A stretch of 64,000 bases of DNA from Filosporella fistucella (lineage: Eukaryota > Ascomycota > Leotiomycetes > Helotiales), in NCBI GenBank assembly GCA_030077755.1, contig JAQJZZ010000005.1, positions 1,178,001 through 1,242,000 on the forward strand, in the 5' to 3' direction. The translations under genes were made by a program, and so were the position numbers. Within the stretch, counting starts at the first letter, position 1; every line of letters begins with the position of its first letter. This document shows, piece after piece, positions 34,930-46,681 of the stretch. Below the pieces are notes generated by a model. It had not been told where the DNA came from, made no database searches, and saw nothing but the letters and a program-made list of their open reading frames with translations.

Positions 34930-37707
34930 ATGCGACCTCCACGAATTATCATAGCCGTTGCTTTCTTTCTTACTACCGTATTCCTCACATTTCTCTCACT
35001 GCGGTCCTCGCACCCATCCCACACGATATCTACCTCCAGTCCCGCCGCGCCGAAGACCAAAATCCAAGCCTTCTTCTCCTTCCGAGCACCTTTCTCCCTC
35101 TTTCCACCGAATGCAATCATAACTTTGACCCATGATAATACCACCGCTTTTCTAGCAAGGCCTGCGGCTTTCGGCCCATTATTACCTTCTGAAGGCCTGA
35201 AAGGGCAGCTGTGGATTGGAAGTGGATTTGGAGATGACAACCTGCACCAAGGGCCTGCTGCTACAAGTGCTGAAGGGGAGTTGGGATGTAGTGATGTGCT
35301 AGGCGGAGCTGCGACTTATGTTACACCAGGCGCGGTGGACTCTGAAGCAGGTAAATCTGCGGATGGCAAATCTGCGACGGCGGCTGCAAAATTACACCCA
35401 AAGAAGAGGCTGAATAACGATGATGGACCATTCGAGGATCATACTGCTGTGCTGGTAACTGCAGATGCAAAAGACCCTACCACGAAACCAGTACCCGATG
35501 ATGGCACCGATGACTACCTACACCATCCATTACCTGAATCTACTGTCTCCAAACCAAACGAAAAGCCATCAGGGGAATCGAAGGCCGACCATGCAGATAT
35601 CCAATCGATACAAGAGGGTGCCGAAATTGCCGGAAAGGTTGTGCTTCTGAGCCGAGGTGGATGTGGATTTTTAGAGAAAGTCAAGTGGGCACAAAGAAGA
35701 GGAGCAATTGCACTCATTGTCGGCGATGATACGAAAGGTGGACCTTTGATTCAAATGTATGCTCGAGGAGACACCTCCAATGTTACGATTCCATCTATTT
35801 TCACCTCACGGACCACAGCCCACCTTCTATCATCCTTGGTTGGCCCAGGAAGCTTCATCGAAGACACCATTGATGAGAATGGTAAACCAAGTCTCAAGGT
35901 ACAACATTCCGACAAAGGAAGGAAAGCAGGAAAAAACCAAGGCTCCCGCCCGACATTCACTCCTCCAACCGCCACGGCAAAATCGACTGGAACCCCTCGT
36001 CCAGCTTCGAAGGTCCCAAGCAAGAAGCCTTCGTCCAAGCTGGATGAGAATTCCCCGGCGCTGAAGACGGAGAAGCCAGGATGGCTGAGATCTATTCTCT
36101 TCGGCACCAGCAGTGGTAGTTCAAAAGGTGAAAGCAGCCGCCCTCCAAGCAGCGGCCGTTTGGATTGGGTTCTCGTCGATGATTGGAAGGACGATGATGA
36201 TGTTGTTCCTGTCCCAAAAAAGATGCCAATAAAGCCTACCCCGAAATCTGGGACAGATCAGAAAGCAACACAGAAATTGAAGCCCAACGCCAAATCAAAC
36301 CCCAAGACTACGTCGGGGGACGACTTTGTGATCGGAGTGCAAGACTGGCGAGATCCTGATTTAGTGGGAACAGGGGAGAGTAAGGATGCTGAGGCTAACA
36401 ACAAAGTTTCCGCGACTAAATCAGACCGCAAATTAGACGCTGTCGTCAAAGACCAATCTCCCCGCCCAACCAAGAGCGGTAAAAAGCATCTTGGGGGAGC
36501 TCTCCAAGAGATTCCGGAATATGTACCTCCACTCAGGGGCGGTAGCATCACTCCGGGCAGTGGAGAGTATGGCACGAAAATAATCCCAGAAGAAGACGGA
36601 GAAAAGAGCAAGGCAGGTCTCAAAGATTCGACATCCACAGAATCCACAACAAAAGGCCTGTTAACCACGATATTTGGGGATGACGAGGAAAATGTAGAAT
36701 TTCTCACATCTGACACACATAAGATCGACGAGGAGAATTCTTTGGAGCATGACGACGATGAGTATGAAGGCTTATGGGTGACTTTGACACCAACAAGTGG
36801 AGCTAGTCCATTCCTTGATACTCTTCTTGTTTTAGTTGTGAGTCCATTAGTCACTTTGACTGTTGTGTATGCTCTTCTTTTGATCCGGTCTCGAATAAGG
36901 AGGCGTCGATGGCGAGCACCCAAATCGGTTGTTGAGCGATTGCCAGTCAGAACCTACCATACGATGGCTGCATCTGGCTCTCAGTCTCCAAGATTACCTA
37001 GCCCAAGTAGCTCGTCCGCAACTACTCCACTCCTTCAAAGCACTCCCCCAACACGACCGCGTCCACGCTCAAGGACCACTACTGGTGTCCCCGAGCCAGG
37101 GGACATAGTCAGGGTAAATTCAAGCCCACTCCAGGTTCCATCTATTCCACCGAGAGCACCAGAGCATGAGAAGAATGCTAGTGAATCTAGTGAATGGAAA
37201 AAGCATATGGGGAAGCAAATCGAATGCGTTGTCTGCCTGGAGGAATACGTTGACGGAGTAAGCCGTGTGATGAGCTTGCCTTGTGGGCATGAATTCCATG
37301 TGGATTGCATGTAAGTACGACCGCACTGGTTTTGATACCTCACTAACATGGTTAGAACACCGTGGTTGACTACTCGGCGTCGAACATGCCCTATATGCAA
37401 GGGCGATGTTGTGCGCTCTCTGGCTCGTGGAACACCATCGAGTCCTCGCTATGAGCCATACAGAGATGATAGCGATGACGATTATGAAAGTCCGACACCC
37501 GAATCAGTCAACAATTCATCGTCTTCTGCGTTGCCTATTGCGGGAAGTCTCAACAGTCGAAATGATCTCGAACAAGGCAATGCCAGCCCATCCCCTTCTC
37601 GGCCTCAGAGGACAAATCGCTCTGGAAGCTGGAGGGCATTATTGGCAAGCAGTCTTGGCTCAACATCTCGAAGTCCGCGACCACCAACGGAGGATCGGAA
37701 CAGGTAA
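34930..37707 (+). CDS. PA-TM-RING type E3 ubiquitin ligase
   Basis: Two exons: 34930-37310 and 37356-37707 (45-nt intron inside the RING); 910 aa. The N-terminal hydrophobic helix (IIIAVAFFLTTVFLTFLSL) is a signal peptide/anchor. A protease-associated (PA) domain spans about residues 232-305 (IAGKVVLLSRGGCGFLEKVK, ALIVGDDTKGG, IPSIFTSRTTAHLLSSL). A long disordered Ser/Lys/Thr/Pro-rich region follows. One TM helix lies at about 627-652 (TLLVLVVSPLVTLTVVYALL) with a basic stop-transfer. The RING-H2 at about 766-811 reads CVVC..CGHEFHVDCI..CPICK, giving C3H2C3 zinc ligands. Architecture matches endomembrane/vacuolar PA-TM-RING ligases. The stop TAA sits inside AACAGGTAAATA, which could also act as a splice donor, so the C-terminus is less sure. 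Confidence 0.92.
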
Positions 37708-39608
37708 ATAAACAGGCAGTAGTGGTGTAATCTTCTTTCCAGAGGGCTTGCAAGCATAGCGTAGTTGGCTTTCTGTAAGGTGTATAGGGAATGATGGGGC
37801 ACTTTGGGAGGATCGGTCGGATTGGAGCACAGCGACAGGCGCATACCCTCGTTTTATCAGATTTTATTTTCAAGTCGTGTGTTGGGCCGCGTGTAAAGAC
37901 AGCGGTTGTAAGCATAGCCTCATGGTGCACGTCCGTTCCATAGAGAATTGATGGTCTGAAGTTCGGAGATATGATAATATATATGAACGACGAATAAGAG
38001 CATTTTTACATAGATGACTAGTCTGTGCGCCATAGGTAGGCATTTATTGAGACTCTCAAACTCCTAAATCCCTTAGATCAATTAAGTCTAAATGAATAAC
38101 CACAAGCTCTAGAAACTTACGAGCCTAGTATCTCAAGTTTATACGCTATAAACCTTTCTTAAGGCTCTCAAACTCCAAATTCTTCTGAATTAATTAAGTC
38201 TAATTATATAAGTATAAACTCTAGAAACTTAACCTCAGATATTTTAGGTTATTGCGCCGTACGCCTTTCTAAAGGCTTTCAAACTCCAAAATCCTTCAGG
38301 ATCAATTAACTCTAATGAAATAACTATAAATTCTAAAAACTTAGGTTTAGGTAGATTTAGCTTAAACGAAGGTAATACTAATATTACCTAAATATTGTAC
38401 GTAATTAAAAGAGTAACAAAATCATTCTAATCTCTATAGGTTTACCTTGCACTATTTCGCCATAATCGCATATGGCTAAAATATTAGGCTAGTTGGTTGT
38501 TATAATAGAGAGTCACAAATGTGCAGACGACAACAATATATGCTAGTATCAAGGCGTGGGCACTTCCCGATGACAATAGCCGCGATGATGTCCATGATAT
38601 CAAGTTTTCTAAACGAAGTGCGAAGACATTGAGGGATGAAGATGAGGAAGACCTCGGGATCTATGAAGAATAGTCCTATAGTTGTGATGAGCTGAAGATG
38701 CTGGGTGGGAACTTGAGTTTCTCTGGATGTTTTCAAGTCTCCGTATAGAAAAAGAAATCGTAAGTGATGCGTGCTCTAATACTCACCTAGTGTTAAATTT
38801 TCCCATGCTCGATACATAGGCAACATCGCATAACGCTTCGCCGATGGAATGCCACTGCATACGGTGATGATTCCTAGGAATTTCTAGCTGGATACAGCCG
38901 GTAAAGGTATTTATTCACTATACTGAACAGATCGCGCTTTTTCCTTCTATGCGATATAATAGGAGAAAAGATACATATTTTCTTGGCTAGCCTTAGATTC
39001 CTTGATATCGTTGCTAAAGGATTTCCTTGTGATAAGGGGCATCGCATTGCTACGATTCGATGGCAGCGTAGGGTTTCATGACCGGGCTATTGTGACCTGA
39101 GCTTTTGAAAACTATGGAGCGGAAATCCCGCTGCTAGTGACCATAGGTGTAAGTAAGAGCTACAATGCATTTACCAAATATACTTGCCAATACTGACGAG
39201 TGAATGGTGTTGGGCTTAATATCTGTGATACGGAATAGGGCACTTGCCAGAATCACCTATATAAGACACAATTTGCACTTGCAATTGTGGGTTCATTTTT
39301 GCGTGACAATCTAGTGTACACTTATCGTTATTATCACTGAGCCTCAGTGGAATCGTAACATTGAACTTCAAGTAGCAGGCCGCGCATTCAGATACGGACA
39401 GGAAAAGATAGTCAAAGTTGTTCGTACGAGGGCTGTAAATGGGGGATCGATGATGTTGTCCTTTCTTGGATGTCAGGTTACTAAAACGATAGTAAATGCT
39501 GACCTGATAGAACCTCTCATTCGCAAGCCAGGCAAAGGACCTGCTCGCATTACTTATACATGCTACATGGATTTCAACTGGCTAGAGAAAATGACGAGGA
39601 TACAAAGA
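37708..39608. other. AT-rich, repeat-rich gene desert
   Basis: About 1.9 kb. Holds the three-unit AT-rich repeat (38051-38495) and repeat A copy 2 (39431-39613). The segment 38500-39430 has only short ORFs on both strands; none recognised. Confidence 0.65.
38051..38495 (+). repeat. AT-rich repeat E, three tandem units plus tail
   Basis: Units begin near 38051, 38163 and 38273 (period about 110 bp); each has CTCAAACTCC..AATTAAGTCTAAT..AACTCTAGAAACTTA-like sequence. Tail to about 38495 includes GCACTATTTCGCCATAATCGC and AAAATATTAGGCTAGTTGG. Unit and tail recur at 46220-46490. Very A+T-rich with many stops in all frames. Confidence 0.85.
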
Positions 39609-39613
39609 CGCTT
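39431..39613 (-). repeat. Dispersed repeat A, copy 2 (inverted)
   Basis: Minus-strand match to 25628-25808, starting exactly where the decayed nitroreductase homology ends (39609-39613). Similarity to copy 1 stops near the GCCCT landmark at 39431. Confidence 0.85.
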
Positions 39614-40181
39614 GATCATGGGGTGGAAATGCTGGAGGTTACACCCGAAGCCTTTATTGGCAAGAGCAGTCCAAATGATGAATTAATGCATTCCATGGCA
39701 GTGTTCATACACTATGAGAAATTAGCTGTTTGGAGAAAGGGTGGAAAGAGCGACGGACAGTCTGGGTATTTGGCCATCAGATCTTGGAGTGGCTGCGGGA
39801 GAGAGTTGGAGGCATTGTGTGTTCGGAGAAAAAGAACCTTCCATCTGATCAGCATTTATTGTCTTTAGGAAGCAAGGCTCCAAAGCATACAGTCCCATAA
39901 GCATCTCGATAGCCCTGAATCTTGCTTTCGTACTGAGAGAAAATCGGAGCAGGCATCGTCTTTCTTGCAGCAGCCATACCGAAATCCCACAACTTATCGT
40001 GCTCAGCGCCATACAGAACCATTGCACGGCATGATTGTACAGAAAATAGAGAAGGAACATGCTTGATAGAGTGATTTACACGCATAACAATACAGTCATC
40101 TGAGATTGGCGACTCTTTCTCAAGTGACAGTATAGAGCGGCGGACTTTGGTGACCTGAGGGAAAGGAGTTTGATATGCCAT
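39609..40181 (-). pseudogene. Decayed nitroreductase-like gene (Frm2/Hbn1-type)
   Basis: The 5' half is clean: from ATG 40181, KVRRSILSLEKESPISDD, VNHSIKHVPSLFSVQSCRAM, VLYGAEHDKLWDFGMAAARK, ESKIQGYRDAYGT, the pattern of fungal nitroreductase-like Frm2/Hbn1 proteins (FMN-dependent oxidoreductase fold). Intron 39890-39838 (GTATGC..GGAAG, 53 nt) joins AYGT to VLFLRTHNASNSLPQPLQDL and MAKYPDCPSLFPPFLQTA. Beyond about 39730 the family sequence persists only in broken form: FIIWTALANKGFGCNLQHFH is recognisable in a shifted frame, preceded by a TAA where Gln (CAA) would be expected, and by another in-frame stop. Homology ends at 39609 where repeat A begins, so the last about 40 residues are absent. 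Confidence 0.75.
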
Positions 40182-41629
40182 TTCGAATAGTATGATGGGA
40201 AGGAGTAGTCGGTTTGTATCTGTTAATAAGTTCCGGCGGGAGTAGTGAGGTAATTATGAAGAGGAGTGCAAACTTGACGAGGAAATGGGAGGCTTCGACG
40301 AGGGTGTGGAGAACCATTTATATTCTTGGTTCTCTATGGTAGGCAAGTTGGAGAGAAGAGTTTGACAGGGCCGTCCTCATCCGAACCCTTACCTTGCTCA
40401 GTTGAGCTCAATAAGAGAGAGACAATTGTCTTGATTATTGTGAGATGCTTCCGCCGCTCTGTAGTTGAAATCAGCCCCTGGAAGCAAAGTCGGTAGGAAA
40501 TTGTCTCCATCACAATTAGCATAATTCCGCGCAAAGGGTCTGTCGATTACGTGTGGGCAGGCACTGAATTTAAAATCTTCTCATATTGAAACATTCACTC
40601 AGCTGGAAATAACATATACCCGTGTTACTAAATATGCTTGATACGAAAAGCACGAAATATCTTCGTGGGAGACTTACCTAAGGGTGGTGGAGTTCTAAAA
40701 CAAATACGACACGGCGTAGAAAGCATTTTTGGCTGGACTATGTGCAGAGGTAATTCGAAATGCGAGGAACTGATTCTCGCACAATCCACAGGCAGTGATA
40801 ACCCAGCAGAGGCTTTTCGGTGCCAAATTCCTAGAGGGTCTGAAGAAAACTCGAACATCAGAAGAGCACAGAGAGAACGAAGCTAGCAGGGCTGAAGACC
40901 ATTATTACTAGGCATTGTTTGGATAGTGCTTCCTCGTGTCGCCACGACCTCTTTCGCGCCACTTTGAGGCGGCTCCAAATTTAGAATACTCGTACAAGCG
41001 CAAAATGATTGCCCTAAGGTTTCTGGGATGGGAGCTTATTTCGTAGCCATCAACATACTAAGTTGTCTGACTAGTACAATCGCAATGCTCTTGTCGGGAG
41101 GGCTGGCCGTGTTGAGTTGAGTCTTACTCATTCTACACTGATTCTACGAGGTGCTAGTCCAGATTTCGAATCTCGCACGTTGAACGACGTCCAAAGGAAC
41201 AAGCTACATAAAAAATACTTTTTATATCCATGGGCAATTAAAAGCTAAATTAGCCAGAGAGTACCGGCCCGCTCAACAGGTCGTGCCGTCCTGTCATAAT
41301 GTGCATAGAATTTCTATCATTGCTAGTAGGACTGCTTAGACTGCAGAATCCTACACCCAACCGGATACCTGCGAGAAGGTCAGATTTTGCTCATCATCCA
41401 TGTGGAAATCTGGCGACGAAGCTTTGCGTTGTGGGTATGTAGTTCCACTTCGAGCCATGTTTACCGTTCGGCCGTTCCAATCTTTTATATAAACCACCAC
41501 GATGCATCCAGGAACAAGATCTCATCATAACTATTCCTAGTATCATTCCAAATCTTCACCAAAGTCTCAGGACATAGCTACTTAACTTTCTCAAATTCCC
41601 TTCGAGTCGCATACCTACCTATTATCAAC
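40182..41629. other. Gene-free interval with a tRNA-like relic
   Basis: 1,448 bp. Overlapping ORFs at 40628-40886 on both strands have no family resemblance. Around 41095-41180 there are A-box-like (TGGCCGTGTTGAGTTGAG) and B-box-like (ATTTCGAATCTC) segments; too degenerate to annotate as a tRNA. Confidence 0.45.
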
Positions 41630-42181
41630 ATGGGCATCATCAAAACTGCTATCATGGCGGGTGGTGGAATCTATGCTGTCAAGCAACTTGCCAAAAGCAA
41701 CGAAAGACGCCACGAAAATTCTCGATCCAACAACCAGTGCTCCAACCAGGATTCATCGCGAGAAGCAGGAGGGAACATGCAAAACCAGGGTTATTGGGGA
41801 CCACCAGGCCTTCCTCCACGAGGACCGCTGCAGCCTGGAAATCACCAAAACGACTACCAACGACAATGGTATTCGGAGAATAACTCCTCGGGAAACAGCC
41901 TTCCTCGTGGCTACAGTCCCGCGGATTATGAACAGGGGGACCGACAATATAGAGGAGAGGAGTACCAATACCAAACTCGGGATGCTCCTGCCGATCCACC
42001 AGCATATTATCAGCAGCGAGAAGACTATGTGCAACATCCACGAGACAATGGAGGACGTCATTCACTCGGCGGACTAGCTGATATGGCCATTCAGGTCGCC
42101 GAGAACGGAATGGAATCAGGAAAGAAAGGTAAAAAGCTTGACAAAGGTTCCAAGATGATGTCGGAACTTTTGGGGAAATGA
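41630..42181 (+). CDS. Hypothetical low-complexity Gln/Asn/Tyr-rich protein
   Basis: Single exon, 183 aa, ATG at 41630 after a long pyrimidine-rich leader. Starts MGIIKTAIMAGGGIYAVKQL, a short amphipathic/hydrophobic stretch. The middle (about residues 25-140) is rich in Gln, Asn, Tyr, Pro and Arg (YWGPPGLPPRGPLQPGNHQN). A conserved-looking C-terminus follows (LGGLADMAIQVAENGMESGK then KGSKMMSELLGK). I recognise no named domain. Compositional bias in one frame with the others interrupted, plus a defined start and end, support a real gene. Another frame stays open for 138 codons but lacks bias. Function unknown. Its neighbours are repeats on both sides, so it sits in the accessory stretch. Confidence 0.7.
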   Translation: MGIIKTAIMAGGGIYAVKQLAKSNERRHENSRSNNQCSNQDSSREAGGNMQNQGYWGPPGLPPRGPLQPGNHQNDYQRQWYSENNSSGNSLPRGYSPADYEQGDRQYRGEEYQYQTRDAPADPPAYYQQREDYVQHPRDNGGRHSLGGLADMAIQVAENGMESGKKGKKLDKGSKMMSELLGK

Positions 42182-43617
42182 TGGGAGTTTCTCAGTCACT
42201 AGGCGAGGATATAATATTGATCTGGACTCAACTTCCTGCCGCCCTGCTCCTTTGTCCGAACTTTGTCCTTCCTGGCTGGGTTTGTGCCTGTATTGTGTAG
42301 CATAGAGTAATTGGGTATTTGCTGGTGCAATTGTCTAGCAATTAAAGTTTTTACTTTGTGTGCAATCAATTGTCCCATTCTAGCCTACTCCTGGGTATCT
42401 GAAAGCTTTAACTTTGAGAAGAAGTGAAGTGATAGTTCCTCGTGGCTGCATAGTTGATACTGATTGATGTGAGATTGTCTGTAACGCAGGTTAAGAACAA
42501 TCTCTTCTATAATGTGCTATATAATGCCCCAGGACGAAGGAAATAAATGGTGCTTGGGGAAGGAGGTTGTTGGGAATAGATAGCAAACTACAAGTGATCC
42601 CGGCACATACTTGTAACTGCCCTCCTTCGTTGGCCAGCATAGAACTAGCTGTGGCTCCGTGGACGAGGGCTGAGACAGTCAGAATACAGCAGTTTGAATC
42701 TATCATAAAACAAGACCAAGTTTTCAATGAACAAAAGGTATAACATAAACGATATATGCTCGTGACCACCCATTGCTATAAATGAAGAAGGTTCCTTGAA
42801 CACCTGTCCTTGATCGATACTGCAAAGCTCCAAACGAGATCTGATGATCTCAGCACACAGACCGATTCGAGCCCCAGTGTTGGACAATGGAAAAGGAATA
42901 TCGACATCGTCCCTGTTGCACTCCAGAACGGACAAATAGGAAGGTTGGTTGTATGAATCTTTGCACCCCGCGTTTCAATTGTTCGCATGCGGGAGACTCG
43001 GTGGAAGTAAGAAGCTGTTGCTGCATGACATGATCGGTTGAGCTGTCTCCATTGTCTGAGCCCAGGGCCGTGGGCTACCGGTACAATGCCATCCAATCTG
43101 CAAAAGCAAAAACTGTGAACCAGCCTGTGCTCAGATTCATTCCCTAAGTCCCATAATTTTACAGTACTTCCGTATCATTATTCAGGTTTTAAAGTCCAGT
43201 CAGGTTCAGAACAATAAATTCACTTGTAAAACCTAGCCGTTTTGAGAGATCGCTCCCAGGCTTGTACGCCCCCATCCCCATTGTAAATCATCCTTTCCAA
43301 CAGGGAAAAGCTGGCTACCAGTTCGCCAACACGCAATCAGGGAGCACTCTCGCCTTGCACTGCCACTTAGATGACCGCATACGGCCTACTTGTTGATACC
43401 GCACCAGAATTGAACTTCTCACCAGCTTTGCGACTTCACTCCATCTCTTTGTCACCTACGCATGAATCTCCTCTGTTTCGAGGAGAGCCCATGCCGAAAA
43501 CGAGCCGAACCGACTTCAGTGTAGTTTGGTAGAGCTTCACGGAAGGGAGCACAAGCAACCTACAGTTGGCGATCAAACACAATCAGCACCAAACAGAGTC
43601 CTTCTCTCCGCTTTAAA
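42182..43617. other. Intergenic with repeat B copy
   Basis: 1,436 bp. Contains repeat B copy 2 (42308-42550). Minus ORFs at 42491-43096 overlap each other without family resemblance. The last few hundred bases are the rgd1 promoter. Confidence 0.55.
42308..42550 (+). repeat. Dispersed repeat B, copy 2
   Basis: About 240 bp matching 25841-26086 in direct orientation (CAATTGTCTAGCAAT, CAATTGTCCCAT, AGAAGTGAAGTGATAGTTC, GAGATTGTCTGTAACGCAGG). Copy 2 is more A/T-rich than copy 1 at several differing positions. Confidence 0.82.
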
Positions 43618-46080
43618 ATGGCAGACGATCATAATCCAGACCGACTGCTCTCAGAGCTACCAGAATTCCCACATCAGCAACGAGATAGGACAGGCAGCAT
43701 GTCTCTGGGAGCAGCACCAAATACAAACGGCGACGACGTATCCCCAATAAATGGCGATTCCGCAGCTCCAGTGACACAACCCTCTCATGTTGATCCCAAC
43801 GCGAAAGCTGTGCGAGATGTCGTAAATTCAGAAATTGGAGTCGTGACGTTACTGAACCGTTTGAAGCAAAGTATTGCATCAGCGAAGGTATGAAGGACGC
43901 TCCGAGTCACCCCAGATGAAACTAATGGCTGGCAGGAATTTGCGGTCTTCCTGAAAAAGCGATCAACTCTGGAAGAAGAACATTCACTTGGGTTGAGGAA
44001 ATTATGTAGAGCTACAGCAGAGAACATTCGAAGGCCAGAACATCGCCATGGCTCATTCTTACAATCATACGAGGAGATCACCCATATTCATGACCGGATG
44101 GCAGACAATGGAGCACAATTCGCAAGCTCACTTCACCAGATGCATGAAGATTTATTGGAGATGGCAGCGAACATGGAGCGAGGACGAAAGCATTGGAAGA
44201 CTGCTGGATTAACCGCCGAGCAACGGGTCGCAGATACCGAAGGCGCTATGAGGAAATCTAAAGCAAAGTATGATGCTTTGGCAGAGGATTACGATAGAGC
44301 AAGAAGTGGCGGAGGCCAATCGGGAAAGAAATTTGGCCTCAAAGGTCCAAAGTCGGCACAGCAACACGAAGAGGATGTGAATCGTAAGCTGCAAGCTGCA
44401 GATGCGGATTATGCCTTGAAGGTCCAGACGGCGCAAAGCCAGCGAGCAGAGCTTTGGTCTAAGTTACGGCCTGAAGCTGTGAAGGCTCTGGAAGATTTGA
44501 TCCGGGAGTGTGATTCCGCGTTGACTTTACAGATGCAGAAGTTTGGTGAGATTGCACCTCATATCGCGCTGTTCGTTGCTAACTTTTCTAGCTTCTTTCA
44601 ATGAGAAGCTACTTCTCAGTAACGGGCTCAACATCAGTCCCTTGAAGAATGAAGAGACTGGAAGCAAGGCCAGAAGCTTGCGTGAAGCAGCATACGCTAT
44701 TGACAATGAGAAAGACCTTAGCAACTATCTTGCTAGCTTTGCCAGCAAGGTCCCGCCTAGGACGTCTGATATCAAATATGAGAAGAATCCGGTAGGTTTA
44801 GAAGACCTAGGTATATTTACTATCTGACAATTGTAGGCCTTAATACAACATCACCAAGCAGCACCCCAGCCACAGATGCAGCCTCAAGCACAACGCCAAT
44901 CAGACCCGTCAGCATCATATGGCTCGCGGCAAGGACCTCCACAACAATCATTTGGAATGACGCAGTCGCCTCACCAGACTCATATGAGCCAACCCTTCAA
45001 TCAGATGGCTACAGGTGCCGTTCATCAACACGAGAGAAGCTTCAGTCAAGGCCCTGGTGCTATGCAGCAATTTGGTGCTGTAACAGGTCCCGGCCAAAAT
45101 GGTCCAACCCCAGGAGGACCACCAAGAGGGCCTAGTCATATTCCATCTTACAATTCGGGATCTATAAGCTCTGCTGGGCCTCCACAGCTCCAAAGTCTTC
45201 CTTTCCAGACTTCTCAAACCCCACCACCAATGATTCCGCCACCACAGCAACAGCAGCCGTTACAAAATCCCTATGCACAGCCATCCAATCCGAGCCCTTA
45301 TAATCAGCCACAGCAGCCACCACCTCCCGCACATCAATACAATCAGTCTCCAACGTCAATCAATGCGGCGAATCTACCTCCTCTCAAGCCAGTATTTGGT
45401 CTTAGCCTGGAGCAGCTATTTGAAAGAGACAGTTCGGCCGTTCCTATGGTGGTATATCAATGCATTCAAGCTGTTGATCTCTTTGGGCTGGAAGTAGAAG
45501 GGATATACCGATTGTCAGGAACTGCTTCTCACATTAGCAAGATTAAGGCTATGTTTGACAATGGTAAGTTAGGGCCTCTCAACGTTACGCACATAGCTGA
45601 TTTTTCAGACGCTTCCAAGGTTGATTTCCGCGATCCAGCAAACTTCATGCATGATGTAAATAGTGTCGCCGGCTTGCTCAAGCAATTTTTCCGTGATCTC
45701 CCAGATCCACTCCTTCCCGCTGATCTATATGGGTCTTTCATTGATGCTGCAAGTCAGTATTTCCTCTCCAAAGAAGATTAATCGATAAACTAACGTGACT
45801 AGAAAACGATGATGATATTGTACGCCGAGACTCACTCCACGCTATAATCAACAGCCTCCCGGATCCTAACTACGCAACTCTGCGAGCACTTACTCTCCAC
45901 CTACACCGGGTGTGTGAGAACGCTTCAGTCAACCGCATGAACGCTAGCAACCTTGCCATTGTGTTTGGACCAACTTTGATGGGTGCTAGTACTGGACCGA
46001 ACATCCAAGATGCAGGTTGGCAAGTCAGGGTCATCGATACCATCTTACAAAACACTTACCAGATTTTCGACGACGATTGA
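43618..46080 (+). CDS. rgd1: Rho GTPase-activating protein Rgd1 (F-BAR + RhoGAP)
   Basis: Five exons: 43618-43887, 43936-44545, 44592-44791, 44837-45752 and 45803-46080; 757 aa; introns 45-50 nt. An F-BAR/FCH region covers about residues 75-345: LLNRLKQSIASAKEFAVFLK, KRSTLEEEHSLGLRKLC, SFLQSYEEITHIHDRMADNG. A Gln/Pro-rich linker follows (about 365-545). The RhoGAP domain at about 548-750 contains FGLSLEQLFERD, the arginine-finger loop GIYRLSG (about 582), FFRDLPDPLLPADLY and NASNLAIVFGPTLMG. Rgd1 binds membranes through F-BAR and stimulates GTP hydrolysis by Rho3/Rho4 in polarised growth and septation. All catalytic landmarks are present. Confidence 0.95.
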
Positions 46081-46681
46081 AGGGTGGGTGGTAATGGAGG
46101 ATGGAATATTTGACTGAGCTATATAATCTGACTGTACAATACAAACAGGCGTAAAGCGACTACCAATTTGACTTGTTATCGGTTTTCGATTTGCTAATTG
46201 TGTTTAATGTGCATTAAGTTTTTTACGAGCTCAATATTTTAAGCATGTATGCCATAAGCCTTTGTTCAGGCTCTCAAGCTCCAAAATCCGCGGATTAATC
46301 AAGTTCGATTAAATAACTACAAACTCTAGAAACTAAAGATTAAGTAAACCAGCGTTCACTGAGGTAGTACTTATATAATCCGAAAATTACATAGAATTAG
46401 TAAAGTATACAATATCTATAATCTTTACAGGGTGCACCTTATACTATTTGGCCCTAATCGCACAGACTTAAAATACTAGGCTCGTTAAAAGACCAACAGC
46501 ACATCACCTTACCAGCTTCTTGCATGTTAGGAATGTGCTGAGACGCCTGGTGTTCTATGTATTCGAAAGACCATGGAAGTTTTGCCACACTGTCTATAAT
46601 GTAGTCACAAAGCAGAAAGCTTCAACGCCCAATTATGCACCTTTTGCTTTCCCCAAATCTCAGACCTCCACCCCACATGCT
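46081..46681. other. Intergenic with AT-rich repeat E copy
   Basis: 601 bp between the convergent rgd1 and ade1 genes, largely filled by the second repeat E copy (46220-46490). Confidence 0.7.
46220..46490 (+). repeat. AT-rich repeat E, single-unit copy
   Basis: One unit near 46268-46336 (CTCTCAAGCTCCAAAATCC, AACTACAAACTCTAGAAACT) with flanks parallel to 38120-38160 upstream (ATAAGCCTTTGTTCAGG) and to the 38345-38495 tail downstream (ACTATTTGGCCCTAATCGCA, AAAATACTAGGCTCGTT). Same orientation as the copy at 38 kb. Confidence 0.82.

Noticed and set aside
40628..40886. Overlapping ORFs on both strands (76 and 82 codons)
   Set aside because: Mirror-image shadow ORFs with no family resemblance on either strand.
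41661..42077. 138-codon second frame inside the Gln/Asn-rich gene
   Set aside because: Long because the main frame is compositionally biased; no protein-like features of its own.
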